From NCBI GenBank assembly GCA_051000715.1, contig JBPCOB010000259.1, forward strand, positions 1-9,056: a stretch of DNA of 9,056 nt, written 5' to 3'. This document shows, one piece after another, positions 1 through 6,351 of this stretch. This DNA is from JBPCOB01 sp051000715. Its GTDB lineage: Bacteria > Actinomycetota > Actinomycetes > JALYNC01. A program made the position numbers and the translations under genes. The notes beneath the pieces are model-generated. The model saw only the letters and a program-made list of their open reading frames with translations, made no database searches and was not told where the DNA came from. How positions within the stretch are numbered: the stretch's first letter is position 1; the number at the start of each line of letters is the position of its first letter.

Positions 1-3
1 GGG

Positions 4-76
4 TGGGCCGCCCGGGGATCGAACCCGGAACCCGCGGATTAAAAGTCCGCTGCTCTGCCAGTTGAGCTAACGGCCC
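4..76 (-). tRNA. tRNA-Lys (anticodon UUU)
   Basis: Read on the minus strand this is a complete 73-nt cloverleaf. The 7-bp acceptor stem pairs GGGCCGT (70-76) with GCGGCCC (5-11), including one T-G pair at its base, and the discriminator base is A. The D arm contains TTAGCTCA, the anticodon loop is CTTTTAA with anticodon TTT, and the T arm contains GGTTCGATCC. This predicts a lysine tRNA reading AAA and AAG. The three bases after the discriminator are CCC rather than CCA, so the CCA tail would be added after transcription, as is common in actinobacteria. The gene lies 49 bp downstream of the stop of the pxpC-like gene on the same strand. Confidence 0.97.
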
Positions 77-125
77 GTCGAGGCAGGTGGCCCCGCACGA
101 GGGTAGCCCGCGGCCGCCGGCGAGA

Positions 126-986
126 TCACCCGGAAGCCGAGACCGCCCGGAAGCGCAGCGTCGTCCCGGGACGGGCTTGTGCCGCCAGCGGCAGATCGGC
201 TGTCACCACGACGGCGATCACCGGGTAACCCCCGATCGTCGGATGGTTGGCAAGAAAGACGATCGGCTGGCCGTCAGGGGGCACCTGGATCGCACCGGTC
301 ACCACGCCTTCCGAGCGCAGCTCGCGCTGCTCGCTCCACCGCAGCGGCGGCCCCTCCAGCCAGACGCCGGCGCGGTCGCCCCGAGCGGTGACCGCCCAGG
401 CCGAGTGGCAGAGCCTCTCCACCGCGCCCGGCTCGAAATGGTCGTCGCGCGGGCCCGGGGTCACCAGAAGCACCGGCTCGACCTCGATGGCCGGGGTCGG
501 GACGACCTCCTCCCACGGCTCCCCGGCGACCATCGAACCAACGGGCAGCGACTGCCCGTCGGCAAGCTTGGGCGGACCCAGGCCGGACAGCGTGTCGGTC
601 GAGCGACTGCCCAGCACCGGCGGGACGTCGATGCCGCCCCGTACGCCGAGGTAGGTGCGGACGCCGGTCGTCACCGGGCCGATCACAAGCGCACCGACCG
701 AGGGGATGCACTGGGCCACGTGCATCGGTACCGGTCGACCGTCGACCATCGCCTCGACGGAGCCTCCGGTGAGCGCAACGAACGTTGGCGAGTCGAGGAC
801 AAGCTCCGGGCCGGCCAGCGTGATCTCCAGACCGGCGGCGCGCTCGTCGTTTCCGACCAGCCGGTTGGCAAGCCGCAGGCTCGGCGCGTCGACCGCGCCC
901 GCATGCGGTACGCCGAGGTGCGCGTGCCCTGCCCGGCCGAGGTCCTGGACGGTCGTGAGAAGGCCGGCGCGGCGTACGCGGATCAC
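126..986 (-). CDS. pxpC: PxpC/KipA-family 5-oxoprolinase subunit C (biotin-dependent carboxyltransferase-like domain), without a neighbouring pxpB
   Basis: This 286-residue protein belongs to the PxpC (YbgK, KipA) family. In the known system PxpA, PxpB and PxpC together use ATP to open 5-oxoproline to glutamate in the cytoplasm. Visible hallmarks are TVQDLGR (12-18), a GVPHAGAVD block (25-33) followed by the LANRLVGN segment, GGID (117-120), GSRSTDTLSGLG (126-137), PGPRDDHF (177-184), and the C-terminal SEG...GAIQVPPDGQP...GGYP block (225-255). The GTG start is chosen because IRVRRAGLLTTVQDLGR is the normal family N-terminus. The length is slightly below the roughly 300 residues usual for the family. 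It is the last gene of the operon and starts 16 bp after the small esterase stops. No pxpB or pxpA is present in the window, although pxpB usually lies directly beside pxpC. The residue group LANHPTIGGYP differs from the more usual LADRQTTGGYP at several positions. The family call is secure; the role here is not, because it may serve a related ring-opening reaction in this cluster or work with PxpAB encoded elsewhere. Confidence 0.88.
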   Translation of the reverse strand: MIRVRRAGLLTTVQDLGRAGHAHLGVPHAGAVDAPSLRLANRLVGNDERAAGLEITLAGPELVLDSPTFVALTGGSVEAMVDGRPVPMHVAQCIPSVGALVIGPVTTGVRTYLGVRGGIDVPPVLGSRSTDTLSGLGPPKLADGQSLPVGSMVAGEPWEEVVPTPAIEVEPVLLVTPGPRDDHFEPGAVERLCHSAWAVTARGDRAGVWLEGPPLRWSEQRELRSEGVVTGAIQVPPDGQPIVFLANHPTIGGYPVIAVVVTADLPLAAQARPGTTLRFRAVSASG

Positions 987-1002
987 GAAGAGCCCAAGGT
1001 GA

Positions 1003-1728
1003 TCAGGTCAGCTCGTCGAGGTACTGCGGCAGCATCCGCCGCCACGTCCGCCACTCGTGCTCCCACTCGGGACCCCAGTTGTCCACCCGGTTGGGGACTC
1101 CCTTCGCGCCCAGGACCGACGCGATGTGCCAGGACTCGCCGACGTCCTCCCAGGCCCCTTCCCCGCACGCGAGTACGGCGTACCGCGACCGGAGCAGGTC
1201 GAGCTGCGGCCCGTCCAGGTTCGGCAGGAACTGCAGGGGGGCCGAGAAGTAGAGGCTCTCGCTCGAGGGCGGGTCGTAGAAGCGCTCGATCCGGTAGCTC
1301 CCGCTCATCCCGATGGCCGCCGAGAAGGCCTCGGGATAGCGGCACAGGACAGCCACGGCGTTGAAGGCGCCAATCGAGGCGCCGGCGGCGATCACGTCCA
1401 GCTCTTGGCCGCCCACATCCGCGTGGATGGCCGGCACCACCTCGCGGCGTACGCACTCGTGGAACTGGTTGAGCAGCCAGGTGCGGTACTCCGGCGAGCC
1501 CGCTTTGGTCATCATCGCCCGGCCGGCGACGCTGTCGACCGAGTACAGCTTGACCCGGCCCGCCGCCAACAGCTGCCCACAGGCGTCGACAAGACCGTGT
1601 CGCTCGATCTCCTCGGCGTCACCCCCTGCGCTCGCGAACACCAGCACCGGCCGGCCGAAGGTTCCCCACCGGACGAGCGTGATCTCGTCCTGAAGTCGGT
1701 CGGAGAACCAGCGCTCAGCAGTCTTCAC
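1003..1728 (-). CDS. Small alpha/beta-hydrolase-fold esterase
   Basis: This is a 241-residue protein of the alpha/beta-hydrolase superfamily, probably a cytoplasmic esterase or acyl hydrolase. The nucleophile elbow is GASIG (116-120), with Ser118 as predicted nucleophile. The C-terminal segment WGPEWEHEWRTWRRM (218-232) supplies a predicted catalytic His (His224) in the aromatic/basic setting seen in small esterase-D-like proteins. The acid may be among the Asp/Glu residues around 188-197, but I cannot assign it. No signal peptide or membrane segment is seen. The GTG start at 1728 lies only 3 bp after the stop of the upstream esterase, and no better start exists upstream, so translational coupling is likely. 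It resembles the uncharacterised 'esterase family protein' group that I recall being found near ATP-grasp genes; that recollection is general, not a database result. The substrate is unknown. It differs in length and sequence from the neighbouring esterase, so the two are not a recent tandem duplication. Confidence 0.8.
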   Translation of the reverse strand: MKTAERWFSDRLQDEITLVRWGTFGRPVLVFASAGGDAEEIERHGLVDACGQLLAAGRVKLYSVDSVAGRAMMTKAGSPEYRTWLLNQFHECVRREVVPAIHADVGGQELDVIAAGASIGAFNAVAVLCRYPEAFSAAIGMSGSYRIERFYDPPSSESLYFSAPLQFLPNLDGPQLDLLRSRYAVLACGEGAWEDVGESWHIASVLGAKGVPNRVDNWGPEWEHEWRTWRRMLPQYLDELT

Positions 1729-1731
1729 GGC

Positions 1732-2892
1732 TCACTCGTAGTAGAACTTCTGCGGCCCAGGGAAGATCCACGACAGCCCCTCCCGCAGCCGATCACGCCA
1801 GTTCTCCCAGCTGTGCCCGTCGCGGGCCTCGACGTAGCGCACGGCCATGCCGGCAGCCTCGAACGTCGGCACCATAGACCGGTTGCGAATGATCAGCGGC
1901 TCGTAGATCCCGCAGCTGACGAAGACCCGGTCGGCGACCCGGCGCGGTGCCGCCCGGTATCGGTTCACGAACCGCACCACCGGCTCGAACACCGGCCCGC
2001 CGCCGTGCTCGTTGCCGATGTCGGTGAAGACGAACGAGCCCGACTGCAGCAGGAGCGAGCCGTACGTGTCCGGGTGGCGATAGGCGGTCGACAGCGCCGC
2101 GACCGCGCCGAAGCTCGCGCCCAGCAAGGCTCGGCCGGATGGCGTACCGACAAGCGGGAACTCCGTCTCCAGGCGAGGCACCAGCTCCGCTGTCACAAAG
2201 CGGGCGTGGGCCGCCGAGTTGGCGTACTCGACTAGCCGGTCGCCGGGTGAGACGAATGCCACGACGACCTCGGCCACGTCGAGCCGGTGGATGAGGTTGT
2301 CGAGCACGGTCTTGGCCGCCGCGTACTGGAGATAGTCGCCGCCGTCGTGGACGACGAGCAGCGGGTACCGGGCCGTACGCCGGAAGCGGGCCGGGAGGTA
2401 GAGCCGCACGAGGCAGTCGCGGCGCAGCGCCCTGCTCGGCACGACGAGGTCGACCAGCGACCCGGGGCGGGACTCGGGATCGGCTCGGGTCCAATCGGGG
2501 ACCTCGTACCCGCGGGTGTAACAGACCGACGAGCTGCCGACCGGGCTGTGGGCGAGCCGGGGGTTGAGCGGGTCGTTGATGCGCCCGCGCTGACCTCCAT
2601 GCGCTACTTCCAGCTGGTACTCGAATCGGGAGCCGTCGGGGAGCTCCACCACGGCGTACCAGAGGTCGCTGCCGCGCAGCCGGCGAAGTGCGATGTGCTC
2701 GGGCAACCCGACCACCCGGTGGACGAGCCGGACGTCGTCGGCCTCGCCCCGGTAGAGGAATGTGCACCGGCCACCCTCCACGATGGGCACCTCATACCGT
2801 CCCAAGAACCGGTCGACGGTTTCGGAGTCGAGGGGCCGGCGTTCTCGAAGTCGGTTGATCGCGAGCTTGCGGCGGACCGCGGGCCCGCTCAC
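1732..2892 (-). CDS. Enterochelin-esterase-like (Fes/IroE-type) alpha/beta-hydrolase with N-terminal beta-sandwich domain
   Basis: The 386-residue protein has two parts. Residues about 35-125 resemble the early-set beta-sandwich that precedes the catalytic domain in Fes-type and related esterases, ending in the typical NDPLNPR segment (106-112). Residues about 145-380 form an alpha/beta-hydrolase domain with HDG (182-184), nucleophile elbow GASFG (258-262, Ser260) and the catalytic His in DGHSWENWR (358-366, His360). The DGHxWxxWR ending is characteristic of the enterochelin esterase family, which hydrolyses ester-linked substrates such as siderophore trilactones, although many members act on other esters. 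The GTG start at 2892 is chosen because it lies 5 bp after the S51-like gene stops and a GGAGG stretch lies about 13 bp upstream. An in-frame extension to 2961 would overlap the preceding gene by 64 bp and give an Arg/Gly-rich tail with no visible role. There is no signal peptide, so it is probably cytoplasmic. No siderophore genes are visible, so a role in iron release should not be assumed. Confidence 0.85.
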   Translation of the reverse strand: MSGPAVRRKLAINRLRERRPLDSETVDRFLGRYEVPIVEGGRCTFLYRGEADDVRLVHRVVGLPEHIALRRLRGSDLWYAVVELPDGSRFEYQLEVAHGGQRGRINDPLNPRLAHSPVGSSSVCYTRGYEVPDWTRADPESRPGSLVDLVVPSRALRRDCLVRLYLPARFRRTARYPLLVVHDGGDYLQYAAAKTVLDNLIHRLDVAEVVVAFVSPGDRLVEYANSAAHARFVTAELVPRLETEFPLVGTPSGRALLGASFGAVAALSTAYRHPDTYGSLLLQSGSFVFTDIGNEHGGGPVFEPVVRFVNRYRAAPRRVADRVFVSCGIYEPLIIRNRSMVPTFEAAGMAVRYVEARDGHSWENWRDRLREGLSWIFPGPQKFYYE

Positions 2893-2897
2893 CGTGG

Positions 2898-3815
2898 TCA
2901 GGCCGCCTCCAGGGCGGTCACCCGGCCGTCCTCGGCAAGCACCCGGGTACCGGGTGGACACCTGCCGTCGCTATCGGTCTCCACGCGCGTACCGCTCTCG
3001 AGCAGCACACATCGGCTGGGAGCGAACCTCCGGGCGAAGACCGCCATCCGCGACGCGTCGTCGAGCAGCAGCCGTCTCCGGGCGTGCGGCAGCGGTACGA
3101 CGCCGTGGACCAGTCCGAGACCGCTGGCATAGATTTCGGGGTGACCAGGCCCCTGCATTGAGCGGTCGTTGAAGAGGACGACCCGGTCGGTCAGCGCCAT
3201 CGCGCCGGCGGACCAGGCGATCACGGGTGAATGCACGGCCGCGGCCACGTTGAACAGGTGCAGGGTGTCCACGAGTACGCCGACGTGCCCGCCGGTCACG
3301 ACCAGCCCAGCGGCGCGGCCGAGCAGCCGGGCCACCGCGGCGCGGTGCTCGGCGATCACCGGCCGGTCGTGCGGCGGCCAGGCCAGGTAGAACTCGGTGT
3401 GGACGTCGCGAACCCGGTCGAGGTGGCGCGCGTCGAGCGCGCGGACGTCGGCGACGGCCTCGGCCAGGGCCTCCGTGCGGAGCTGGTCGTTGCCGCTGCG
3501 GCGCGCGACGGCATAGACCGCTCCCAGCGCATGGTGAAGACGCAGCAGATAGATCTCCTGGAGCTCGTCGAGAACCTGCCGTAACCGGCGGTCGGCCGCG
3601 GCGAAGCCGGCATCACGCTCCTGCACGTCGAGCCAACGCCCGTACAGCGAGAGGTTGGCGCTGCGCCCGTCCAGCTGCGAGTCCAGCTCGCCGTCGTCCG
3701 GCTCGCGCTCCTGCCAACCGGCGGTGACCGTGGCTATCGGCCCCTCGACGTCCAGGGATCGCACGACCGAGCCCAGCGTCGGGGTGCGCTGCGGCCCCAG
3801 CAGCGCGACCCTCAC
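2898..3815 (-). CDS. S51-like serine peptidase / class I glutamine-amidotransferase-like protein (cyanophycinase and peptidase E relative)
   Basis: The 305-residue protein carries the S51 hallmarks in its C-terminal half: TGGHVGVLVDTL (174-185), the nucleophile turn AWSAGAMALTDRV (200-212, predicted Ser202), and SGLGLVHGVVPLPHARRRL (231-249), where His244 aligns by context with the catalytic His that follows GLGL...V in cyanophycinases. Known S51 enzymes cleave beta-aspartyl-arginine bonds in cyanophycin or N-terminal Asp dipeptides. Residues about 70-165 are a long, mostly helical, charged insertion between the first strand (MRVALLGP) and the GG motif, which I do not expect in peptidase E of about 230 residues. 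The GTG start overlaps the TGA stop of ATP-grasp A (GTGA, 3812-3815), and MRVALLGPQ makes a good first Rossmann-like strand; an open extension to 4118 lies inside the ligase gene and is rejected. Immediate coupling to a ligase suggests hydrolysis or editing of the ligase product. That role is inference; the substrate is unknown. Confidence 0.82.
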   Translation of the reverse strand: MRVALLGPQRTPTLGSVVRSLDVEGPIATVTAGWQEREPDDGELDSQLDGRSANLSLYGRWLDVQERDAGFAAADRRLRQVLDELQEIYLLRLHHALGAVYAVARRSGNDQLRTEALAEAVADVRALDARHLDRVRDVHTEFYLAWPPHDRPVIAEHRAAVARLLGRAAGLVVTGGHVGVLVDTLHLFNVAAAVHSPVIAWSAGAMALTDRVVLFNDRSMQGPGHPEIYASGLGLVHGVVPLPHARRRLLLDDASRMAVFARRFAPSRCVLLESGTRVETDSDGRCPPGTRVLAEDGRVTALEAA

Positions 3816-5035
3816 GCGGCGTAGACGTGCAGCGTGCGGCCTACGTCGTCGAGCATGGCCCGCAGCGTGTCGTAGTCGGGATGGCGCATCCGGACATACG
3901 CATTCGCCATGTACCCGGCCGCCACCGGCGAGGTGGCCGTGCCCGGTGACGGCAGGTGTGCGTCGATGACCCACTCGCCGTACCGCTTCGACAACTCCTC
4001 GACCCCGGTGTAACCGGTGACGTGGCCGTCCTTGTCGGGGCGTAGGGCCACGATGCCGCTGGCGTGGCGACGCGACGGTACGGCGCCGGTATGCCCGTGC
4101 ACGATCGCCATAGCCCACTCACGGTAGACGTCGAGATCGTTGCCGGCGGAGTAGAGGTCCCAGGCCCCCACGCCGGGGGGCCGGCAGCCGATCTCAGAGA
4201 ACCGGAGCCCCTTCGGACCGAAGAACCACTCCATGTGCGTCGCCGACGTCCCGATGCCGAGGGCGGCGTTCACCCGGCGGCCCATGTCGCGCAGCTCGGC
4301 GTACTCGGGGGTGGTGTCCAGCCGGTTGGTGGCGACGAACTGCGGCGAGATCCACCGGGACCGCATCGCGTCGAGGACGTTCGGGTAGTAGTGCGACACG
4401 AAATCCATGGCGACCCGGCCGTCGATCGTGAGGGTGTCGTAGAAGCCTTCATGGCCCTCGACGAACTCCTCCACCGCGATCGACTCGACGCCCTGGCCGC
4501 CGAAGACCCCGAGCGCCTGCTGGAGCTCGGTGGCATTGTTGACGCGCATCGTGTCCAGCGCGCCGGCGCCGCTGCGCGGCTTGAGGATCAGCGGGAAGCC
4601 GACCCGCTCGGCGAAGGCGAACGCCTCGCGCGCGTTATCGGCCGCGGTGGAGGCCGCGGTGGGTACGCCGGCTTCCCGCAGCGCCTCTTTCATCGACGGC
4701 TTGTCGCGACACAGCCACGCCGTCCGCACCGACGTACCAGGAATCGTGCACGCCTCCCGGACCATCGCGGCAGCCAGGGTGTGCGCCTCGATCGTCGCCT
4801 CGATCCGGTCGATCCACACCCTGCCCTGCGCCTCGCGGACTGCCCTCGTCATTCCATCGTTGTCGGTCACCGACGGCACCTGCTCGTAGTGGTCCAGCCA
4901 GTCCTTCAGCTGACCGTCGAGAGCGTCGCCGGGGAACTCACCCAGCCCGATCACCGTCGCTCCGACCTCCGCCAGCGCCCGCACGAAGTGGCGCTGGTTG
5001 GACGGGAAGAACGGCTCGACGAACACGACGTTCAC
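3812..5035 (-). CDS. ATP-grasp ligase A (carboxylate-amine ligase type)
   Basis: This 407-residue protein has the three-part ATP-grasp layout. A Rossmann-like N-terminal domain begins MNVVFVEPFFP. The nucleotide domain follows, with RDKPSMK (110-116), LILKPRSGAGA (149-159; Lys152 predicted to bind ATP phosphates) and the hinge VEEF (188-191). The metal-binding region has HMEW (267-270) and SEIGCRPPG (280-288). The family joins a carboxylate, activated as acyl phosphate by ATP and Mg, to an amine or similar nucleophile in the cytoplasm. The usual Asn two residues after the metal-binding Glu is Gly here, as in ligase C. A C-terminal RHPD motif (384-387) recurs as RHPE in B and C, marking all three as one subfamily. 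The GTG start at 5035 is set by the conserved MNV.. opening shared with ligase C. No Shine-Dalgarno sequence precedes it, but a TAGCAT -10-like box ends 6 bp upstream, which suggests a leaderless mRNA. It is the first gene of the five-gene minus-strand operon and overlaps the next gene by 4 bp. Its substrates cannot be read from the sequence. Confidence 0.9.
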   Translation of the reverse strand: MNVVFVEPFFPSNQRHFVRALAEVGATVIGLGEFPGDALDGQLKDWLDHYEQVPSVTDNDGMTRAVREAQGRVWIDRIEATIEAHTLAAAMVREACTIPGTSVRTAWLCRDKPSMKEALREAGVPTAASTAADNAREAFAFAERVGFPLILKPRSGAGALDTMRVNNATELQQALGVFGGQGVESIAVEEFVEGHEGFYDTLTIDGRVAMDFVSHYYPNVLDAMRSRWISPQFVATNRLDTTPEYAELRDMGRRVNAALGIGTSATHMEWFFGPKGLRFSEIGCRPPGVGAWDLYSAGNDLDVYREWAMAIVHGHTGAVPSRRHASGIVALRPDKDGHVTGYTGVEELSKRYGEWVIDAHLPSPGTATSPVAAGYMANAYVRMRHPDYDTLRAMLDDVGRTLHVYAA

Positions 5036-5062
5036 GCCCGGATGCTAGCCGGGCGTGAACGT
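5028..5062. promoter_or_regulatory. Perfect 14-bp inverted repeat in the divergent promoter region (candidate operator)
   Basis: ACGTTCACGCCCGG (5028-5041) is repeated exactly in reverse complement as CCGGGCGTGAACGT (5049-5062), separated by the 7 bp ATGCTAG. The dyad centre is at 5045. The left arm covers the GTG start codon of ligase A (5033-5035), and the spacer holds its TAGCAT -10-like box. The site sits between two divergent transcription units and upstream of both, so it is not a terminator. A dimeric repressor binding here would block the minus-strand operon directly and might also affect the plus-strand pair. If instead transcription began upstream of the repeat, the RNA hairpin would hide the ligase A start codon. 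Confidence 0.6.
5042..5047 (-). promoter_or_regulatory. Candidate -10 box for the minus-strand operon
   Basis: On the minus strand this reads TAGCAT, matching the actinobacterial TANNNT consensus, and it ends 6 bp before the GTG start of ligase A. That spacing puts the transcript start at or next to the GTG, as in leaderless genes, which agrees with the absence of a ribosome binding site. No convincing TTGAC-type -35 box is seen at the expected distance. Confidence 0.4.
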
Positions 5063-5107
5063 TCATCCCGCCTTCGTCGACGGGAACTGTCGGCCCACTT
5101 GCCGGAG

Positions 5108-5113
5108 TAGGTT
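5108..5113 (+). promoter_or_regulatory. Candidate -10 box for the plus-strand ligase pair
   Basis: TAGGTT matches TANNNT and ends 8 bp before the ATG of ligase B at 5122, again consistent with a leaderless or nearly leaderless mRNA. No clear ribosome binding site precedes that ATG. A weak -35-like CTGTCG is at 5087-5092 with a short 15-bp spacer. Confidence 0.3.
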
Positions 5114-5121
5114 CGCCACGC

Positions 5122-6351
5122 ATGGTGGTCGTTGCCTTCGTCGCTCCTTATCTGCTCGAAACCACGGCACGGTTCGTGACAGCAGCGGCGAAGGTGCCCG
5201 GGGTCGAACTCGCCCTGGTCACGAGTGAGCCCGAGCACCGGGTGCCCGCCGACTTGCGTGGCGCCCTGGCCGGGCACTGGCGGATTGACGACCCGCTCGA
5301 CCCCGGGCAGATCGCCGGGGCGGTGCAGGGCCTACGCGGCCGGGTCGGACCGGTGCAACGGCTGCTCGCCGTGCTCGAGCAGCTGCAGGTGCCCGTGGCG
5401 CAGGTCCGAGAGCAGCTGGGCATCACTGGAATGGACGCGGCGACCGCGCACAACTTCCGCGACAAGGCGGCGATGAAGTCGGTGCTCCGGGCCGCCGGCG
5501 TACCGTGCGCGCGACACCGGCTGGCCGACTCCGCGGCCGCTGCGGTGGGCTTCGCCGAGGAGGTCGGCTTCCCGGTGGTGGTCAAGCCCCCCGCCGGAGC
5601 CGGCGCCAAGAGCACCTTCCGGCTCGACCACGCCGATGACCTGCAAGGGTGGCTCGACGCCGCCCCTCCTACGCCCGACCGGCTAGCGCTCCTCGAGGAG
5701 TTCCTCAGCGGACAGGAGGGGTCATACGACAGCGTGACGGTGGACGGAAAGGTCGTGTGGCACTCGATATCGAGCTACGTCCCTACGCCGCTGGAAGTGC
5801 TGCGCAACCCCTGGATCCAATGGATCGTGCTCCTCCCCCGCGACATCGACGGACCCGAGTACGCCGGGATTCGGGCGACCGGGCCGGCGGCGCTGCGCGC
5901 GCTCGGCCTCCATACCGGCCTCACCCACCTCGAGTGGTTCCGCCGCCCGGATGGCACGGTCGCCGTCTCCGAGGTCGCCGTACGGCCACCCGGCGCCCAG
6001 ATCACCTCGATGCTCTGCTACGCCCACGACATGGACCTGTACGCAGCCTGGGCCCGGCTCATGGTGTTCGGAGACTTCGAGCCGCCGGAGCGCAAGTGGG
6101 CCGTCGGGACGGCGTACCTGCGCGGGCAGGGAACCGGGCGGGTCCGCGAGGTGCAGGCGGTAGACGGGCTGTGGGACTCGGTCCGCTCCGCGGTCGTGGA
6201 GTCACGGCTGCCGGAGCGGGGGCAGGTCACGTCGGGGAGCTACGAGGGAGACGGGTACGTGATCGTTCGCCATCCCGAGACTGCGGTCGTCACCGACGCG
6301 CTGCGGCGCCTTGTCACCGGCGTACGCATCGAGCTGGTCGGGCCGGGATGA
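5122..6351 (+). CDS. ATP-grasp ligase B (carboxylate-amine ligase type)
   Basis: This 409-residue protein is related to ligases A and C but is the most divergent of the three. Its ATP-grasp landmarks are FRDKAAMK (112-119), VVVKPPAGAGAK (152-163; predicted ATP-binding Lys155), LEEF (191-194), THLEWF (268-273) and SEVAVRPPGA (283-292), where Ala replaces the usual Asn after the metal-binding Glu. The C-terminal RHPE motif (383-386) is shared, but the protein ends in VRIELVGPG rather than the YAA ending of A and C. Its N-terminus MVVVAFVAPYLLETTARF is also unlike the MNV..P..P start of the other two, which suggests a different first substrate. The ATG is the only plausible start because an in-frame TGA occurs at 5056. 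It is divergently transcribed from ligase A and overlaps ligase C by 4 bp. The reaction is predicted to be ATP-dependent amide or peptide bond formation in the cytoplasm; the product is unknown. Confidence 0.9.
   Translation: MVVVAFVAPYLLETTARFVTAAAKVPGVELALVTSEPEHRVPADLRGALAGHWRIDDPLDPGQIAGAVQGLRGRVGPVQRLLAVLEQLQVPVAQVREQLGITGMDAATAHNFRDKAAMKSVLRAAGVPCARHRLADSAAAAVGFAEEVGFPVVVKPPAGAGAKSTFRLDHADDLQGWLDAAPPTPDRLALLEEFLSGQEGSYDSVTVDGKVVWHSISSYVPTPLEVLRNPWIQWIVLLPRDIDGPEYAGIRATGPAALRALGLHTGLTHLEWFRRPDGTVAVSEVAVRPPGAQITSMLCYAHDMDLYAAWARLMVFGDFEPPERKWAVGTAYLRGQGTGRVREVQAVDGLWDSVRSAVVESRLPERGQVTSGSYEGDGYVIVRHPETAVVTDALRRLVTGVRIELVGPG

Noticed and set aside
1..76. tRNA-Lys as the anchor of an integrated island containing the cluster
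   Set aside because: Integration at tRNA genes usually uses the 3' end, which points out of the window to the left. No integrase or direct repeat of the tRNA end is seen on the cluster side.
1057..2235. Long open frame on the plus strand opposite the two esterase genes
   Set aside because: It is a GC-rich antisense shadow. The translation is rich in Arg, Pro and Gly without motifs, while the minus-strand frames show full catalytic motifs.
1732..2892. Siderophore (enterobactin-like) release function for the Fes-like esterase
   Set aside because: No siderophore synthesis, uptake or iron-regulatory element is visible; the family includes esterases for other substrates.
3816..4118. Upstream extension of the S51-like gene into ligase A
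   Set aside because: It is low-complexity and lies inside ligase A coding sequence; the GTG overlapping the ligase stop gives a proper first beta strand.
5028..5062. The inverted repeat as a transcription terminator
   Set aside because: It lies upstream of both divergent units, with no T-run and no gene ending there.
5649..6347. In-frame upstream extension of ligase C through ligase B
   Set aside because: The extension is Arg/Ala/Pro-rich, overlaps a gene with clear ATP-grasp motifs, and similarity to ligase A starts exactly at the ATG at 6348.
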